A stretch of DNA of 64,000 nt, taken from assembly GCA_017994815.1 (NCBI GenBank), contig JAGOJY010000005.1, forward strand, positions 62,001-126,000, given 5' to 3'. Below, piece after piece: positions 56,685 to 64,000 of the stretch (its first letter is position 1; each line of letters opens with the position of its first letter). The notes below the pieces were generated by a model. That model searched no databases, was not told where the DNA came from, and was given only the letters and a program-made list of their open reading frames with translations. The translations under genes were made by a program, and so were the position numbers. This stretch comes from Acidobacteriota bacterium (GTDB taxonomy: Bacteria > Acidobacteriota > Polarisedimenticolia > J045).

Positions 56685-58049
56685 TTAGCAGCCGCCCCGC
56701 GGTACGGCCACGCCGCGGCCGGACCCCGGGAACAATGGGCAACGGGAAAGATAGGTTTCGATGCTCGAAAGTGCCCGTTCCGCAAGTCGGCGCTTGCGCT
56801 CGGCCTTCTGGCGGACCGGGGGATCCAGCGCCGGCAGAAGACCGAACGCGATGTTCGTGGGCTGGTAAGTCCCGGGATCGGCGGCGGCGACGTAACGCTG
56901 GAGCGCCCCGAGGGCGGTTTCGGCCGGGAACACCGGCGGATCGAGCCCAGCGGACAAGGCCACCGCGCCGAGGCCGGCGACCAGCCCGGAGGCCGTGGAC
57001 TCGGTGTACCCCTCCACCCCCGAGATCTGGCCGGCGAAGAACAGGTCGGCCCGCGCACGGGACTGGAACGTCTCCCGCAGGATCGCCGGCGCGTTGATGA
57101 AAGTGTTGCGGTGCACCATGCCCAGCCGCACGAACTCCGCCGTCTCGAGTCCCGGGACCATCCGGAACACCGACTTCTGGTCGGCCCAGCGCAGCCGGTT
57201 CTGGAAGCCGACCATGCTCCAGTGGCTGGCCGCGAAGTTGTCCTGCCGCAACTGCACGACCGCCCACGGCCGCCGCCCCGTGCGCGGGTCGCGCAGGCCG
57301 ACCGGCTTCATCGGCCCGAAGCGCAGGGTGTCCGGGCCCCGGCGGGCCAGTTCCTCGACCGGCAGGCAGCCCTCGAACAGGAGCTGCCGGTCGAAGTCGT
57401 GCAGGTCGGCCTCCGTCGCTGCCAGCAGCGCCGCGACGAAGCGCTGGTATTGCTCGCGGTCCATCGGGCAGTTCACGTAATCGTCGTCGCCGCCCTTCCC
57501 GTAGCGCGATCCACGGAAGGCGATCGACCAGTCGATCGTCTCGCCGTCGACCACCGGGCTGACGGCGTCGTAGAACGCGAGGTTCTGCTCGCCGGTGAAC
57601 GACGCGACCGCCTGCGCGAGCGCGTCCGAGCACAGCGGCCCCGCGGCGATGATCGTCGGGCCCCCGGGCGGGATGTCGCATACCTCTTCGCGCACGATCT
57701 CGACCAGCGGGTGGGACTCGAGGACCGCGGTCACCTCCGCCGCGAACCGCTCGCGGTCCACGGCGAGCGCCGCGCCGGCGGGCAAGCGCGCGCGCTCGGC
57801 GCACTCCAGGATCAACGAGCCGGCGCGGCGCATCTCCGCCTTCAGCAGTCCGTGCGCGGTGGCCGGATCGGTCGACTTGAAGGAGTTCGAGCAGACCAGC
57901 TCGGCGAGGCTGCCGCCGCGGTGCACGGCCGTCGGGCGGACGGGGCGCATCTCGAACAGCCGGACGCGCACGCGGCGCTCGGCGCACTGCCAGGCGGCCT
58001 CGCTCCCGGCGAGCCCGCCCCCGATGATCGTCACCCGGCCGGTCGACAT
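56685..58049 (-). CDS. trmFO: Methylenetetrahydrofolate-tRNA-(uracil-5-)-methyltransferase TrmFO
   Basis: 454 residues. The FAD motif IIGGGLAGSEAAWQ starts the protein; then AVHRGGSLAELVCSNSFKSTDP, in which the Cys is the catalytic/adduct residue of the family, FAGQISGVEGYTESTASGLVAG, and YQPTNIAFGLLPAL. It makes m5U54 in tRNA with folate as carbon donor, as in Gram-positive bacteria and several other phyla. ATG 58049 gives the normal start. Confidence 0.93.
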   Translation of the reverse strand: MSTGRVTIIGGGLAGSEAAWQCAERRVRVRLFEMRPVRPTAVHRGGSLAELVCSNSFKSTDPATAHGLLKAEMRRAGSLILECAERARLPAGAALAVDRERFAAEVTAVLESHPLVEIVREEVCDIPPGGPTIIAAGPLCSDALAQAVASFTGEQNLAFYDAVSPVVDGETIDWSIAFRGSRYGKGGDDDYVNCPMDREQYQRFVAALLAATEADLHDFDRQLLFEGCLPVEELARRGPDTLRFGPMKPVGLRDPRTGRRPWAVVQLRQDNFAASHWSMVGFQNRLRWADQKSVFRMVPGLETAEFVRLGMVHRNTFINAPAILRETFQSRARADLFFAGQISGVEGYTESTASGLVAGLGAVALSAGLDPPVFPAETALGALQRYVAAADPGTYQPTNIAFGLLPALDPPVRQKAERKRRLAERALSSIETYLSRCPLFPGSGRGVAVPRGGC

Positions 58050-58117
58050 GTCCCGGAAATGGTAGCCAGACGGCGGCGCGGCACAAATAAGGCCGGGTTG
58101 CGCCCGCTTAGGCCGGT

Positions 58118-59458
58118 TCAGCCGAAGAACACCAGCGTCACGATGACCAGCGCCGGGATCATGAACGGCAGCGTCCAGCGCGCGATGAAGCCGAAGAACG
58201 ACGGCATCGCGATCCCGGCCTCCTCGGCGATCGCCTTGACCATGAAGTTCGGCGCGTTGCCGATGTAGGTGTTCGCGCCCATGAACACGGCGCCGGCGGA
58301 GATCGCCAGGAGGTGTCGGCCCTCGCGCGCGATCAGCTGGTGCACGGCGTCGAGTTCCGGCAGCCCCGGCGCGAAGCGGCCGAGCGCCGTGTTGAGGAAC
58401 GTCAGGTAGGTCGGCGCGTTGTCGAGGAACGAGGACAGGGCCCCGGTGGCCCAGAAGAACTGCGCCGGCGACTCGACCGAGCGCACCAGCCATGCGAGGT
58501 GCCCCTGCTCGCCGGCCTTGAGGATCGCCAGCGCCGGGATGATCGTGACGAAGATCCCGGCGAACAGGTACGCGACCTCCTGGATCGGGCCCCAGCCGAA
58601 CTCGTTCTCGCGGCGCAGTGCGACGCCGGTGGTGACCAGCGACAGGACACCCATCAGGACGATCAGCGCGTCGCGGACGATGTCCTGCACGCCCAGGTGC
58701 ACGCCGAGGACGCCGATCTCGCCGGCGTGCCAGAACCCGGAGAGCAGCACCGCGCCGACAATCCCGCCCAGGAAGATGAAGTTGTGCGCGCCCGCGACCT
58801 CGAGCCGGCGCGGCCCGTCCGGCTCGACCGTTTGCGCCGCCGGTTCGAGCCGGCAGTAGCGCCGGTCGATCACGTAATAGGCAGCGAGCAGCAGCGCCGT
58901 GGCGAGCGCCATCGGGCCGATCATCCTGAGGGTCCAGAAAAACGGGACACCGTGGAGGAAGCCGAGGAACAGCGGCGGGTCGCCGAGCGGCGTGAGCGAG
59001 CCGCCGATGTTCGCGACCAGGAAGATGAAGAACACCACCGTGTGCACCTTGTGCTGGCGGTGCGCGTTGGCGCGCAGCACGGGACGGATCATCACCATCG
59101 CCGCGCCGGTGGTGCCGACCCACGAGGCCAACAGCGTGCCGGCCAGGAGCATCGCGGTGTTGGCCGCGGGAGTGCCGCGCGGCGCGCCGCGGATCACGAT
59201 CCCGCCCGCGACCGTGAACAGGCCCCACAGCAGGATGATGAACGGCAGGTAATCCACGAGCGCGATGTGGACGATCTCGTGCCACGCCTCGCCCCGGAAG
59301 ACCGCCAGGAACGGCAGCGCGAAGACCAGCGCCCAGAACGCGCTCACCTTGCCGTAGTGCCGGTGCCAGAAGTGCGGCCCGAGCAGCGGGAACAACGCGA
59401 TCGACAGCAGGATGCCGGCGAACGGCAAGACCGACCAGAGCGGAAGCGTGGCGCCCAC
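58118..59458 (-). CDS. Na+/H+ antiporter-like membrane protein (NhaD/citrate-transporter superfamily)
   Basis: 446 residues with about 11-12 hydrophobic segments. VANIGGSLTPLGDPPLFLGFLHGVPFFW and FLDNAPTYLTFLNTALGR are the two repeated helix-loop signatures of the superfamily, and GAVFMGANTYIGNAPNFMVKAIAEEAG follows. It is annotated elsewhere as a sodium:proton antiporter; transport of organic anions is the alternative. It sits between topA and trmFO, breaking the usual order. Confidence 0.87.
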   Translation of the reverse strand: MGATLPLWSVLPFAGILLSIALFPLLGPHFWHRHYGKVSAFWALVFALPFLAVFRGEAWHEIVHIALVDYLPFIILLWGLFTVAGGIVIRGAPRGTPAANTAMLLAGTLLASWVGTTGAAMVMIRPVLRANAHRQHKVHTVVFFIFLVANIGGSLTPLGDPPLFLGFLHGVPFFWTLRMIGPMALATALLLAAYYVIDRRYCRLEPAAQTVEPDGPRRLEVAGAHNFIFLGGIVGAVLLSGFWHAGEIGVLGVHLGVQDIVRDALIVLMGVLSLVTTGVALRRENEFGWGPIQEVAYLFAGIFVTIIPALAILKAGEQGHLAWLVRSVESPAQFFWATGALSSFLDNAPTYLTFLNTALGRFAPGLPELDAVHQLIAREGRHLLAISAGAVFMGANTYIGNAPNFMVKAIAEEAGIAMPSFFGFIARWTLPFMIPALVIVTLVFFG

Positions 59459-59501
59459 GCGCAGAGCATAACCCGCCGCGGCGGGCGGCCCGCGGCAGCC
59501 G

Positions 59502-61970
59502 CTACGAGACCGCGGCGGGGGTCTCCTCGGGAACCGATTCCTTGTGGCCGCAAGCCTCGTTGTCGCAGATGAGCTGGCGGCCGTAGCGCTTCGTGATCGA
59601 CTCCAGCCGGTACGGGCGGCCGCACTTCGGGCAGGGGCTCGGCACCGGCCGCTTCCAGACCACGAAGTCGCACTCGGGGTACCCGGAGCAGCCGTACAGG
59701 TTGGTGCCGCGGCGCGAGCGGCGCACGACGACCGGCTTGCCGCACTTCGGGCAGGCCACGCCGGTCTCCTCCTGGTGCGTGTAGCGGCACTCGGGGTAGC
59801 CCGTGCAGCCGATGTACTCGCCGAAGCGGCCTTGCTTGCGCGCGAGCGGCCGGCCGCACTGCGGGCACTTCTCCTCGAGCACGACCTCCTTGCGCACCTC
59901 GACCGCCCCGCCCTGCACGCGGATCTTGCGCGTCGTCTTGCACTCGGGATAGCCGGTGCAGGCGAGGAATGGACCCCACTTGCCGCGGCGCAGCGTCATC
60001 GGCTTGCCGCAGTTGGGGCAGGTCTCGTCGACGTCGGGTAGCGGTTTGTCCTCGTGCAGGTCCTTGGTGTTCTTGCACTCGGGGTAGCGCTCGCAGGCCA
60101 GGAACTCGCCGAAGCGCCCCCAGCGCTTGACCATCATCGCGCCGCACTGGTCGCAGGGGATGTCGGTCTTCTCGGCGCGCTTCTTGACGTTCTCCATCTC
60201 CTTGCGCGCGCGCTCGAGGTCCACGCGGAACTTGGAGGCGAAGTCGCGCAGCGTCTCGACGCGGCCCTTCTCGCCTTCCTCGACCTTGTCCAGTTCCTCT
60301 TCCAGCCGGGCCGTGTACGGGATCTCGAAGATGTCGCCGAAGTGCTTGACCAACAGGTCGCAGACGAGTTCGCCGAGCTGGTTCGGCTTGAGCCGGCCCT
60401 CGACCTTGTCCACGTAGTCCTTGTCGGCCAACACGCCGAGGATCGCGGCGTAGGTCGAGGGGCGGCCGATGCCGTTCTCTTCCAGCGCCCGGACCAGCAT
60501 CGCCTCCGTGAACCGCGGGGGCGGCTGGGTGAAGTTCTGGGCCGGCGTCAGCTCGTCGAGGCCGAGCGCCTCGCCCTCGTTGAGCGCGGGCAGCGAGCGC
60601 TGCTCGTCCGACCCGCCGTTCTCCGCGTCGTCCTCGCGGGTTTCCTGGTAGACCGCGAGCCAGCCGGGGAAGCGCAGCACCTCGCCCGTCGCGCGGAACA
60701 GCGCCTCGCCCGCCCGGATGTCGACGCGGGTCACGTCGAACTCGGCCGCGTTCATCTGGCTCGCGACGAAGCGGTTCCAGATCAGGGTGTAGATCTTCAG
60801 CTCGTCGGCGTCGAGGTGCTGCGCCACCTTGTCCGGCGGCAGCTCGAGCGAGGTCGGGCGGATCGCCTCGTGGGCGTCCTGCGCCGACTTGCTCTGCCGG
60901 AAGGTGCGCGGCGACTCGGGCAGGTACTCGGCGCCGTAGCTGCTGCCGATGTACGACCTGACAGCGTCCAGCGCCTCGTCGGCCACGCGCACGGAGTCGG
61001 TTCGCATGTACGTGATCAGGCCGACCGTCCCGTCCGTGCCGACGTCCTTGCCCTCGTACAGGTTCTGCGCCAGCCGCATGGTCCGCGCGACCGGGAGCCG
61101 GAACTTGCGCGAGGCCTCCTGCTGCAGCTTGCTCGTGGTGAACGGCGGCGCGGGGTTGCGCCGGCTGGCCTTGGACTCGATCGACTCCACGCGGAACGCC
61201 GCGTTGCGGCAGTGCTCGACTACCTCCAGCGCCGCGGCCTCGTTCGGCAGGCCGGGCTGCTTCTGCTCGCCGCCGTTCTTGCGCCACGGGACGTCCACGT
61301 CGCGCCAGCACACGAGCTTCGCGTCGAGCCGGGCGCGCCCCTCCGGCTCGAGGCGGGCCGTGACCGTCCAGTACTCGATTGCCTGGAAGTCACGGATCTC
61401 GCGCTCGCGCTCGACGATCATCCGCAGGGCGACGGTCTGGACCCGCCCGGCGGACAGACCGCGGCGGACCTTGTCCCACAGGAGCGGGGACACGCGGTAG
61501 CCCACGATCCGGTCCAGGATCCGGCGCGCCTCCTGCGCGTCGACCTTGCTGTCGATGATCGCGCGGGGGTGCTCGATCGCGGACTGCACGGCGCGCCGCG
61601 TGATTTCGTTGAACAGGATCCGCTGGATCGGTTTGTCGATCTTCTTGGTCCGCAGGATCTCGGCGATGTGCCAGCAGATCGCCTCGCCCTCGCGGTCGGG
61701 GTCGGCGGCGAGCAGGATGCTGTCGGCCTCGCGGGCACTGGCGAGGATCTCGTCCACCGCCTTCTGCTTCTCCTTGAGGATGACGTAGTGCGGGTGGAAG
61801 TCGCGGTCCTCATCCACGCCGATCCAGTCCGCGTCCCCCTTCTTCTTGGGGTTCTTCGGCAGGTCCCGCACGTGGCCCAGGGAGGCCTTGACCTTGTAGT
61901 TCTTGCCCAGGAACTTGTTGATCGTCTTGGCCTTGGCAGGCGACTCGACGATGATCAGGCTCTTCCCCAC
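59502..61970 (-). CDS. topA: DNA topoisomerase I
   Basis: 822 residues. The TOPRIM domain starts SLIIVESPAKAKTINKFLG, the catalytic Tyr321 is in GLITYMRTDS, and HEAIRPTSL and IGRPSTYA follow. The C-terminus (from about 600) carries five zinc-finger units (CDQC, CPNC, CPQC, CPKC, CPKC, most ending in GYPEC or similar), more than many TopA proteins. It relaxes negative supercoils. ATG 61970 is standard; the leader is only about 20 bases after the dprA terminator hairpin. Confidence 0.96.
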   Translation of the reverse strand: MGKSLIIVESPAKAKTINKFLGKNYKVKASLGHVRDLPKNPKKKGDADWIGVDEDRDFHPHYVILKEKQKAVDEILASAREADSILLAADPDREGEAICWHIAEILRTKKIDKPIQRILFNEITRRAVQSAIEHPRAIIDSKVDAQEARRILDRIVGYRVSPLLWDKVRRGLSAGRVQTVALRMIVEREREIRDFQAIEYWTVTARLEPEGRARLDAKLVCWRDVDVPWRKNGGEQKQPGLPNEAAALEVVEHCRNAAFRVESIESKASRRNPAPPFTTSKLQQEASRKFRLPVARTMRLAQNLYEGKDVGTDGTVGLITYMRTDSVRVADEALDAVRSYIGSSYGAEYLPESPRTFRQSKSAQDAHEAIRPTSLELPPDKVAQHLDADELKIYTLIWNRFVASQMNAAEFDVTRVDIRAGEALFRATGEVLRFPGWLAVYQETREDDAENGGSDEQRSLPALNEGEALGLDELTPAQNFTQPPPRFTEAMLVRALEENGIGRPSTYAAILGVLADKDYVDKVEGRLKPNQLGELVCDLLVKHFGDIFEIPYTARLEEELDKVEEGEKGRVETLRDFASKFRVDLERARKEMENVKKRAEKTDIPCDQCGAMMVKRWGRFGEFLACERYPECKNTKDLHEDKPLPDVDETCPNCGKPMTLRRGKWGPFLACTGYPECKTTRKIRVQGGAVEVRKEVVLEEKCPQCGRPLARKQGRFGEYIGCTGYPECRYTHQEETGVACPKCGKPVVVRRSRRGTNLYGCSGYPECDFVVWKRPVPSPCPKCGRPYRLESITKRYGRQLICDNEACGHKESVPEETPAAVS

Positions 61971-61992
61971 GACGCACCCCTAAACAGTTGGT

Positions 61993-62016
61993 AAAAACCC
62001 CCGGTGTGTTACCGGG
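61993..62016 (-). terminator. Rho-independent terminator between dprA and topA
   Basis: On the minus strand, CCCGGT-AACAC-ACCGGG then GG and a T5 run. The stem is only 6 bp. It lies 44 bases past the dprA stop and 22 before the topA start, so it could be either a dprA terminator or part of a topA leader. Confidence 0.55.
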
Positions 62017-62060
62017 CGCCGGGTCGGCGCGGTTATCCATAGCCTCGCGCCCCCGGGGTG

Positions 62061-63251
62061 TCAAACCGGGGCCTCCCGGGGCACCCGCTCCGCCCGGCGG
62101 AAGCGACCCCCTGCGACCGACTCCGCGAACCCCGCCAACTCGAGCTCGAACAGGGCCCCGAGGACCTCGTCCGTCCCCCCGCGGCAGCCCCGCAGAAGCT
62201 CGTCCACGTGCACCGAGTCGTTGCGGGGCAGCTGGCCGAGGATCTCCGCCGCCAGGGGGCCGAGGCGCGCGAGCGCCGGCGAGGGCGGCTCCGGAACGGG
62301 CCCGCCCTCCTCGTCGAGCGCGATCCCGAGGTCGGCCGCGACCTCGGCCGGAAGCGCGGCGAAGACGTCGCGCGGCTCGAGCGCGGGACCGACGCCGTCG
62401 CGCATCAGTTCCAAGGTGCCGGTACTGTGCGGGTCGCCCCAGCGCCCCGGCACCGCCAGCACTTCGCGACCGGCCTCGTTCGCCAGTCGCGCGGTGATCA
62501 GCGAACCCGAGCGCTTGCGCGCCTCGACGACGACGACCACGCGGCTGAGGCCGGCGATGATCCGGTTGCGCTGCGGGAAGTTCGGCGGGATCGGCCGGGC
62601 CCACGGCTCGAACTCCGTGACCAGCGCCCCGTGCCCGACGATTTCGGCGGCGAGGCGGCGGTTCGCCTTCGGGTAGACGCTCTGCAGGCCCGTGCCCATG
62701 ACCGCCAGCGTCCGCCCGCCGGCCGCGAGCGCGGCGCGGTGCGCGGCCGAGTCGATCCCGGCGGCGAGGCCGCTGACCAGCACCAGCCCGCGCGCCGCGA
62801 CCGGTCCCGCGAGCAGCCCCGCCATGCGCAGGCCGTAGTCGGTCGGGACGCGCGTGCCGACGACCGCCACCGCGTGCGCGGCCAACGCCGAGAGGTCCCC
62901 GCGGACGGAGAGCACCGGCGGCGGGTCCGGGATGTGCTCGCGCAGCAGCGGGGGATAGCGCGGGTCGTCGAGGTGGAGCATCGTCCAGCCGCAGCGGGCG
63001 ACCCGTTCCAGCTCTTCGTGGAGCTGCGCGTCGAGCGCGGCGTCGGCGAGCAGCTCGACGGCCGCATCCGGCAGCCCGGCCTCGCGCCAGCGTTGCGGCT
63101 CGCGCGCGGCGAACGCTTCCGCGCCGCCGCCGAGGGCCGCCGCCTGCAGCGGATCGCACGTGCGCCGGAAGCGGCACCGCGCGAGCCGCAGCCAGCCGAG
63201 AAGCCGCGGGTCGATCGCTCGCACGCGACCATCGTCGCGCAGCGCGGCCAC
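62061..63251 (-). CDS. dprA: DNA-processing protein DprA (Smf)
   Basis: 396 residues. The N-terminal helical region is followed by the Rossmann-like ssDNA-binding core: VGTRVPTDYG, VSGLAAGIDSAAHRAAL, MGTGLQSVYPKANRRLA, PNFPQRNRIIAGLS, GSLITARLANEAGREVLAVPG. The C-terminal winged helix (about 330-390) includes VHVDELLRGC. It loads RecA on incoming single-stranded DNA. Adjacent to topA as in many genomes; ATG 63251 is adopted. Confidence 0.92.
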   Translation of the reverse strand: MAALRDDGRVRAIDPRLLGWLRLARCRFRRTCDPLQAAALGGGAEAFAAREPQRWREAGLPDAAVELLADAALDAQLHEELERVARCGWTMLHLDDPRYPPLLREHIPDPPPVLSVRGDLSALAAHAVAVVGTRVPTDYGLRMAGLLAGPVAARGLVLVSGLAAGIDSAAHRAALAAGGRTLAVMGTGLQSVYPKANRRLAAEIVGHGALVTEFEPWARPIPPNFPQRNRIIAGLSRVVVVVEARKRSGSLITARLANEAGREVLAVPGRWGDPHSTGTLELMRDGVGPALEPRDVFAALPAEVAADLGIALDEEGGPVPEPPSPALARLGPLAAEILGQLPRNDSVHVDELLRGCRGGTDEVLGALFELELAGFAESVAGGRFRRAERVPREAPV

Positions 63252-63297
63252 GGCGCGGGGGCGCCACGGCCGCGACCGTCCCGCGGCGGGAACCCGC

Positions 63298-63783
63298 TCA
63301 GGCCGCGAACAGCATCACGCGCAGCACGCCCCGGCCGTCGCTGACCAGCATGACGTGGTTCTCGCGCTGATCGCGCGGGCCCGCGCGGTGCAACCGCATC
63401 GGCAACCACTGCTCGACCGAGCGCAGCGGCAGCTTGTCCGTCGCCGAGACGTAGCGCACCTCGCGCGCCGACCCGGCGCGGACGATCTGCAACTCGAGGC
63501 GGTAGATCTGGTCCGGCTCGAGCGCCTTGGCGAAGCGCATGGGCGGAAGCTCGCCGCCGGCCCACGCCTTTTCGAGCACGACCGGCTGGCCGGGGGCCGA
63601 GCGCGCGCCGTACTGCACCTCGGGCCGCAGGATGGCGCGGAGGATGTCGCCCTCTTGCAGCAGCGAGCGCATCTCCGCGGGAAGCGCGAGCTGGACGTTC
63701 AGGTCGAACGCGTTCGTGCCCGCGGCCGCCTGGCACACGCCCAGCAGCATCACGGCACCGAGAAGCCAGGGCCAACGTCGCAT
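63298..63783 (-). CDS. Small secreted protein of unknown function
   Basis: 161 residues with a signal peptide (MRRWPWLLGAVMLLGVCQAAAG) and GGAGG upstream of ATG 63783. The mature part is beta-rich (FDLNVQLALPAEM, ILRPEVQYGARS, HVMLVSDGRGVLRVMLFAA) with no recognised domain and no Cys pair. Function unknown. Confidence 0.7.
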   Translation of the reverse strand: MRRWPWLLGAVMLLGVCQAAAGTNAFDLNVQLALPAEMRSLLQEGDILRAILRPEVQYGARSAPGQPVVLEKAWAGGELPPMRFAKALEPDQIYRLELQIVRAGSAREVRYVSATDKLPLRSVEQWLPMRLHRAGPRDQRENHVMLVSDGRGVLRVMLFAA

Positions 63784-63917
63784 CGTGACCACCTCCGGCG
63801 GCGAGAGAAGTCCCGCCTCGCCGGACGCACACGCAAGTCCCGGGCCAATCAGCAACGGCCGCTCGCGCGCCGTGGCGAACGAGTTTCGGACACGATGTCC
63901 GGACGGGTGGCCGGGTG

Positions 63918-64000
63918 TCAGCCTCGAGCGTCCCGGCGCACGTAGGCGAAGCGGTGGAACGGCCGCCCCTCGCGCCGGTACTTGATCTCGAAATTGGTGA
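63918..64000 (-). CDS. tRNA (guanine-N7-)-methyltransferase-like protein, C-terminal end (partial)
   Basis: Open through the right edge. The last 26 residues read TNFEIKYRREGRPFHRFAY then VRRDARG, ending at TGA (63918-63920). The T-x-F/Y-E-x-K/R-x4-G-x-P-x-x-R pattern resembles the C-terminal tRNA-contacting segment of TrmB, which methylates G46 of tRNA. Identification rests on this short tail only. Confidence 0.55.
   Translation of the reverse strand, partial: TNFEIKYRREGRPFHRFAYVRRDARG

Overview
The window is a very GC-rich, gene-dense piece of bacterial chromosome. Gaps are short, and many neighbouring genes are coupled by 4-nt ATGA or GTGA overlaps. Genes for an exported SurA-type foldase, a heptose nucleotidyltransferase and lipobox proteins point to a diderm (Gram-negative-type) cell. 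High GC, a MacB-type permease beside an NtrC-type two-component pair, an S9 peptidase, an OPT transporter, TrmFO and the AmmeMemoRadiSam genes would all fit Acidobacteriota or a related deep lineage. That placement is inference; no rRNA or tRNA gene was found to fix it.

Layout. 1-5364 (+): end of an ABC permease, an NtrC-family regulator with its histidine kinase, a lytic transglycosylase and an EAL-like/HDOD protein. 5372-12068 (-): a VOC protein, then a tight five-gene operon with a DUF362 protein, a polyferredoxin membrane protein, a Memo-AMMECR1 fusion, a second DUF362 protein and the radical SAM enzyme AmrS. Every product of this operon appears to be exported or membrane-bound. 12194-20032: a small surface protein, then the chromosome-maintenance block mnmE, rsmG, mnmG, three parS sites, parA and parB, followed by mutY and a PilZ protein. 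This resembles the neighbourhood of oriC in many bacteria. 20033-23810 (-): FabG, a glycosyltransferase, and an ECF sigma/anti-sigma/DUF4252 operon.

23978-33669: an S9 peptidase, a peroxiredoxin, an XRE-TPR regulator coupled to a secreted protein, a large secreted protein with calcium-loop (thrombospondin type 3-like) motifs, and an OPT transporter. 33972-39066 (+): the F1 part of ATP synthase (atpHAGDC) without F0 genes; AtpA carries an insertion. 39102-48462 (+): a substrate-binding lipoprotein, heptose-1-P adenylyltransferase, a methyltransferase, Mfd, two PpiC/SurA-type foldases, an Hfq-like protein and PdxA. 48551-55949: an inositol-monophosphatase-type enzyme, a kinase-like pair, a zinc-ribbon protein, a nuclease-fold protein, a PLD-VTT fusion, a SprT-like protease and a XerC/D recombinase. 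55978-64000 (-): a helical protein, TrmFO, a Na+/H+ antiporter-like protein, TopA, DprA, a small secreted protein and the end of a TrmB-like gene.

The most unusual content is the AmmeMemoRadiSam operon with export signals on all members. Next come the AtpA insertion, the degenerate G4 motif of MnmE, the triple parS cluster and a perfect 34-nt palindrome with an SOS-box-like core. No CRISPR array, insertion sequence, prophage or rRNA gene was seen.
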